DNA of 64,000 nt from Aquiflexum lacus. Its GTDB lineage: Bacteria > Bacteroidota > Bacteroidia > Cytophagales > Cyclobacteriaceae. The notes beneath the pieces are model-generated. The model made no database searches. It saw nothing but the letters and a program-made list of their open reading frames with translations, and had not been told where the DNA came from. The position numbers and the translations under genes were made by a program. The stretch spans positions 124,001-188,000 of the forward strand of contig NZ_JABFHF010000002.1 of assembly GCF_015476655.1 (NCBI RefSeq). The letters run 5' to 3'. This document shows positions 61,137-64,000 of the stretch, one piece after another (within the stretch, counting starts at the first letter, position 1; every line of letters starts with the position of its first letter).

Positions 61137-62255
61137 ATGAAAAGTAAGAATTCAATTGTTTTAATTATTCTATTTAATTCTGCTATTCTGATCAGTTCCT
61201 GCATAGACAGATTTGAGTTCACAGCTGATGAGCCTGAGAGGATTTTGAATGTTGAAGGATTTATCAGTACAGTACCAAAGGCTCACCAAGTTAGACTATC
61301 TAGGGTTGAAAAGTTTGGTCCCGATTTTATAGGCCGTGCTAGACCGGAAGAATTGGCCACGGTCATGATCAAGGACGATTTGGGTAGTGTAATTTCTTTG
61401 ACCGAAGGGGAATCAGGCAATTACTATACTGCTCAGGATTTTGCGGCGGAGTTAGGGCGCAGTTATAGTCTGGAAGTTTTCTTAAAAGATGGGCGGAGGT
61501 TTTTTTCTTTACCTGAAAAAGTAATGCCGGTACCCAATGTCGATTCTGTCACTTACCATTCTGTACGCACCACCACCGCGGACCGGTTCAATGATGAAAT
61601 TGGAATTGCAATAACGGCCCATTTCCAGGATCCCGCAGATCAGGAAAATTATTATTACTGGAAGCAGTTGCCATCGACGTTTGTGGTGGTATCCGAACCG
61701 GAAAACTACTTGACTCCGGGTTTTTGGGATCCTCCAAAGCATCCTTGGCCATTGGATTGCTGCTCGAGGTGTTTTGATGTAGATATACCTTCTCCATTGA
61801 ATGTCTACAGTGCCAGCGATTTTGATTTCAACGGAACTTATCAAAGTAGGACTATTGGTTATTTGCGGGATGATGGGTTAAAGTTTAAAGAAACATACCG
61901 ATTGGATATACTTCACCTTTCAGTGTCTGAAGCCTGTCAAAGGTTTTTAAAATTAGTTGACCAACAAGTGAGATTGACGGGGTCTATATTTGACCCACCT
62001 CCGGCCAATATCAGGGGAAACATTTTGAATCTAAATGACCCAACCGAACAAGTAATGGGCTATTTTTTTGCTTCAGATGAGCAATTGTTGCGAACTTATA
62101 TCCACAAAGAAAATCTGGAATTTTTTCTTACCCCGATCACTTTATTGCCAATTGATTGTCGAAATAAATATTTTGAACAATATCCCAACCCATTTAGACC
62201 CAACCCAGATCCATTGCCTATCACACCACCAATAGATTGGGACCCGGTTCGGTAA
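61137..62255 (+). CDS. DUF4249 family lipoprotein, paralog 3
   Basis: 372 residues, lipobox ISSCIDRF. Blocks: RILNVEGFISTVPKAHQVRL, ATVMIKDDLGSVI, VPNVDSVTYHSVRT, AITAHFQDP, cysteine cluster DCCSRC, FDPPPANIRGNILN, tail TPPIDWDP. Gap of 158 bases from paralog 2, so it may have a separate promoter. It is slightly closer to paralog 2 than to paralog 1, to judge by TYHSVRT and DPPPANIRGN. Confidence 0.88.
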   Translation: MKSKNSIVLIILFNSAILISSCIDRFEFTADEPERILNVEGFISTVPKAHQVRLSRVEKFGPDFIGRARPEELATVMIKDDLGSVISLTEGESGNYYTAQDFAAELGRSYSLEVFLKDGRRFFSLPEKVMPVPNVDSVTYHSVRTTTADRFNDEIGIAITAHFQDPADQENYYYWKQLPSTFVVVSEPENYLTPGFWDPPKHPWPLDCCSRCFDVDIPSPLNVYSASDFDFNGTYQSRTIGYLRDDGLKFKETYRLDILHLSVSEACQRFLKLVDQQVRLTGSIFDPPPANIRGNILNLNDPTEQVMGYFFASDEQLLRTYIHKENLEFFLTPITLLPIDCRNKYFEQYPNPFRPNPDPLPITPPIDWDPVR

Positions 62256-62327
62256 TTTGAGAAGGTTTTCAAGTTCATGAATTGGATGGAATAGGTCTGA
62301 AAGGTCAAGTGATTTCCAAATCTTTTC

Positions 62328-62335
62328 TTAATTTG
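62328..62335 (+). promoter_or_regulatory. possible -7 element (TTAATTTG) of the NRDE gene
   Basis: TTAATTTG differs in one base from TAnnTTTG and is followed by CACCC and ATG 62341, the same close spacing as at rlmN and the Rrf2 gene. Confidence 0.3.
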
Positions 62336-62340
62336 CACCC

Positions 62341-63126
62341 ATGTGTTTATTAGCGTTTAACTGGAACAATCACCCGGAATATAAGATGATACTCGTAGCC
62401 AATAGGGACGAGTTTTTTGAAAGGCCAACCGAATCCCTGCATTTATGGGAAGAAGGGTTTTATGCGGGGAAAGACCTTCGGGCAGGAGGGACTTGGCTGG
62501 GTATTCATCCCAATGGGAGATTTGCTGCCTTGACAAATTACCGCGATATGCGGAATATGAAAAAGGATGCTAAGTCGCGCGGGGATCTTGTCAAGAATTT
62601 TTTACAGGGAGAATCAGGACCTGAAGAGTACCTCACCGAAATACAAAAAGAAAAAGACCTGTACGAAGGATTCAACCTTCTGGTAGGAACCCATGAGGAA
62701 CTTTATTATTTCTCAAATAAAAAAGAGGTAATCCATCAATTGCCTTATGGCCTGTATGGATTGAGCAATGCCCTTTTGGATACCCCATGGAATAAGCTGC
62801 TGATGGCAAAGGAAAAGCTCAAAGATAAAATTGAGATAGGATCCTTGGACAAAAAGGAATTAAGTGAGGTGGTCCTATCCAAAGCCATTGAGCCCGATGA
62901 TCAGTTGGCCGATACAGGGGCAACCTTGGAACAGGAGCGTGCTGTTTCAGCTCAATTCATCAATTTTGGAAATTATTACGGCACCATCAATACTACTGTT
63001 TTGCTCTGGAAACATTCGGGAGAAGTGGAGATAAAGGAAATGCGGTATTTTCAAGTTGAGGGTAGGACTGTCGAAAATGAAGTTACTTTTCAAATGGAAG
63101 AGTTGAATGAACATAAAATTGACTGA
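62341..63126 (+). CDS. NRDE (TANGO2-like) family protein
   Basis: 261 residues beginning MCLLAFNWNNHPEYK with the cysteine-2 nucleophile position of Ntn-like folds, then ILVANRDEFFERPT giving the NRDE motif, DLRAGGTWLGIHPNG and LTNYRD. Human TANGO2 belongs to this family and has been linked to haem mobilisation; the bacterial role is unproven. It starts 85 bases after the DUF4249 array and is followed by the reductase at 63152 after 25 bases. Confidence 0.93.
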   Translation: MCLLAFNWNNHPEYKMILVANRDEFFERPTESLHLWEEGFYAGKDLRAGGTWLGIHPNGRFAALTNYRDMRNMKKDAKSRGDLVKNFLQGESGPEEYLTEIQKEKDLYEGFNLLVGTHEELYYFSNKKEVIHQLPYGLYGLSNALLDTPWNKLLMAKEKLKDKIEIGSLDKKELSEVVLSKAIEPDDQLADTGATLEQERAVSAQFINFGNYYGTINTTVLLWKHSGEVEIKEMRYFQVEGRTVENEVTFQMEELNEHKID

Positions 63127-63151
63127 GACTGTTTTCCAATAAATTATAATT

Positions 63152-64000
63152 ATGAGCATTTTGGATGTATTAATAGTCGGTGGAGGTCCCATAGGCTTGG
63201 CCTGCGGGATAGAATGTGAAAAATCAGGGTTGGATTATGTCATTGTAGAAAAAGGTGTTCTGACCAATTCACTTTTCAATTACCCTCTGAATATGACTTT
63301 TTTCTCTACCTCCGAAAAACTCGAAATGGGTGGCATACCATTTATGTCCATTGCCCATAAACCCACAAGAACGGAAGCACTTGAATATTACCGAAGGGTT
63401 GCAAAGACATGGAAGCTTAATGTCAGACTTTATGAAGAGGTCAAAACCCTTGAAAAGAAGGATGACTTTTTTGAAATCAAGACGTCCAAAGGAACCTACC
63501 AAACACGTAATATCATCATATCTACAGGGTTCTATGACCTTCCCAATCTGATGAATGTTCCCGGAGAAGATCTTCCAAAAGTTACCCACTATTACAAAGA
63601 ACCCTGGCCCTATATCGGTCAAAAAATCATTGTGGTTGGCGGTGCAAATTCCGCTGTTGATGTGGCATTGGAAACTTGGCGCAAAGGTGCGGATGTCACT
63701 ATGATCTTAAAAGATGAAGGAGTAGACAAGAATGTCAAATACTGGGTCAAACCGGATATCGAAAACCGCATCAAGGAAGGTTCCATCAAAGCTTTCACAA
63801 ATTCCCTTGTTAAAGAAATCCGGGAAAATGAAGTAGTGATCAATACCCCTAAAGGAGAGGTCACTATAGAAAATGATTTTGTCCTCGCCATGACCGGATA
63901 TGTTCCAAATTTTGCCTTATTAAATCAATTGGGAGTAGAACTGAGTCTGGACGAAAAGCGTCAACCCTGCTACGACCAAACCAATCAGGAGTCCAATATT
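63152..64000 (+). CDS. ypdA: YpdA family bacillithiol disulfide reductase, 3' end outside window
   Basis: 283 codons up to the edge. FAD-binding LIVGGGPIGLACGIECEKSG and second dinucleotide site IIVVGGANSAVDVALE, with NVPGEDLPKVTHYYKE between, are typical of YpdA, which reduces oxidised bacillithiol with NADPH. Interdomain STGFYDLPN is present. It goes with bshA at 13910. The 25-base gap from the NRDE gene suggests co-transcription. Short by about 40 codons because of the window end. Confidence 0.93.
   Translation, partial: MSILDVLIVGGGPIGLACGIECEKSGLDYVIVEKGVLTNSLFNYPLNMTFFSTSEKLEMGGIPFMSIAHKPTRTEALEYYRRVAKTWKLNVRLYEEVKTLEKKDDFFEIKTSKGTYQTRNIIISTGFYDLPNLMNVPGEDLPKVTHYYKEPWPYIGQKIIVVGGANSAVDVALETWRKGADVTMILKDEGVDKNVKYWVKPDIENRIKEGSIKAFTNSLVKEIRENEVVINTPKGEVTIENDFVLAMTGYVPNFALLNQLGVELSLDEKRQPCYDQTNQESNI

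Overview
The window reads as chromosome of a Bacteroidota bacterium, most likely order Cytophagales, family Cyclobacteriaceae (inference from protein style; genus not decided). Evidence: no Shine-Dalgarno-led starts, Bacteroidota-type promoters (TTTG, 17-20 bases, TAnnTTTG), BF3164-like propeller lipoproteins, DUF4249 and DUF5777 proteins, a bacillithiol pathway (bshA plus a YpdA-type reductase), an acyl-ACP desaturase, a fatty acid hydroxylase of the kind acting on sphingolipid chains, and many short dispersed intergenic repeats. No tRNA, rRNA, CRISPR array, phage or full insertion sequence was recognised.

Layout. 0-6 kb: an APP1-type phosphatase (cut by the edge), a frameshifted Tat-exported sugar isomerase, an orphan antitoxin, rlmN, a propeller lipoprotein and a complete YoeB-type toxin-antitoxin pair, with hairpin repeats between. 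6-25 kb: outer-membrane barrel, a minus-strand operon (small membrane protein, mutL, two rhomboid proteases), a GH3/beta-lactamase-fold fusion, bshA, fatty acid hydroxylase, dehydrogenases, dipeptidase, esterase, desaturase, pirin. 25-30 kb: cytochrome c maturation genes ccmB, [repeat block], ccmC, ccmD-like, ccmE (cysteine type), ccmF. 30-34.5 kb: formyltransferase, htpG, propeller lipoprotein plus a truncated relative. 34.8-42.8 kb: assimilatory sulfate reduction operon: Rrf2 regulator, DUF2061, cysH (iron-sulfur type), cysD, cysN, a sulfite reductase with a HEPN-like tail, cobA and precorrin-2 dehydrogenase/ferrochelatase for siroheme. Repeat families sit in the intergenic gaps, including a 20-base palindrome bracketed by a 7-base duplication.

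43-54 kb is the most accessory part: a DUF4143-type AAA ATPase killed by one stop codon inside its Walker A loop and flanked by 65-base direct repeats; a haem cluster (DUF5777 barrel, CX4CH lipoprotein, remnant of a porin tail, ethylbenzene-dehydrogenase-like cytochrome, HemG-type flavodoxin); serine hydrolase; Tat oxidoreductase; and a second, intact DUF4143-type ATPase whose promoter sits between two perfect palindromes. 54-64 kb: a DUF4369-type remnant, a BlaR1/BlaI-like pair with three matching operators around its promoter, an 8-base tandem repeat, three tandem DUF4249 lipoproteins with an IPT/kelch protein, an NRDE protein and the bacillithiol disulfide reductase (cut by the edge).

The strongest candidates for something undescribed are the DUF4143-ATPase genes with their own paired-dyad control regions and flanking repeats, the unusual haem-attachment chemistry shared by CcmE and the 45-47 kb cytochromes, and promoters placed so close to start codons that the mRNAs should be leaderless.
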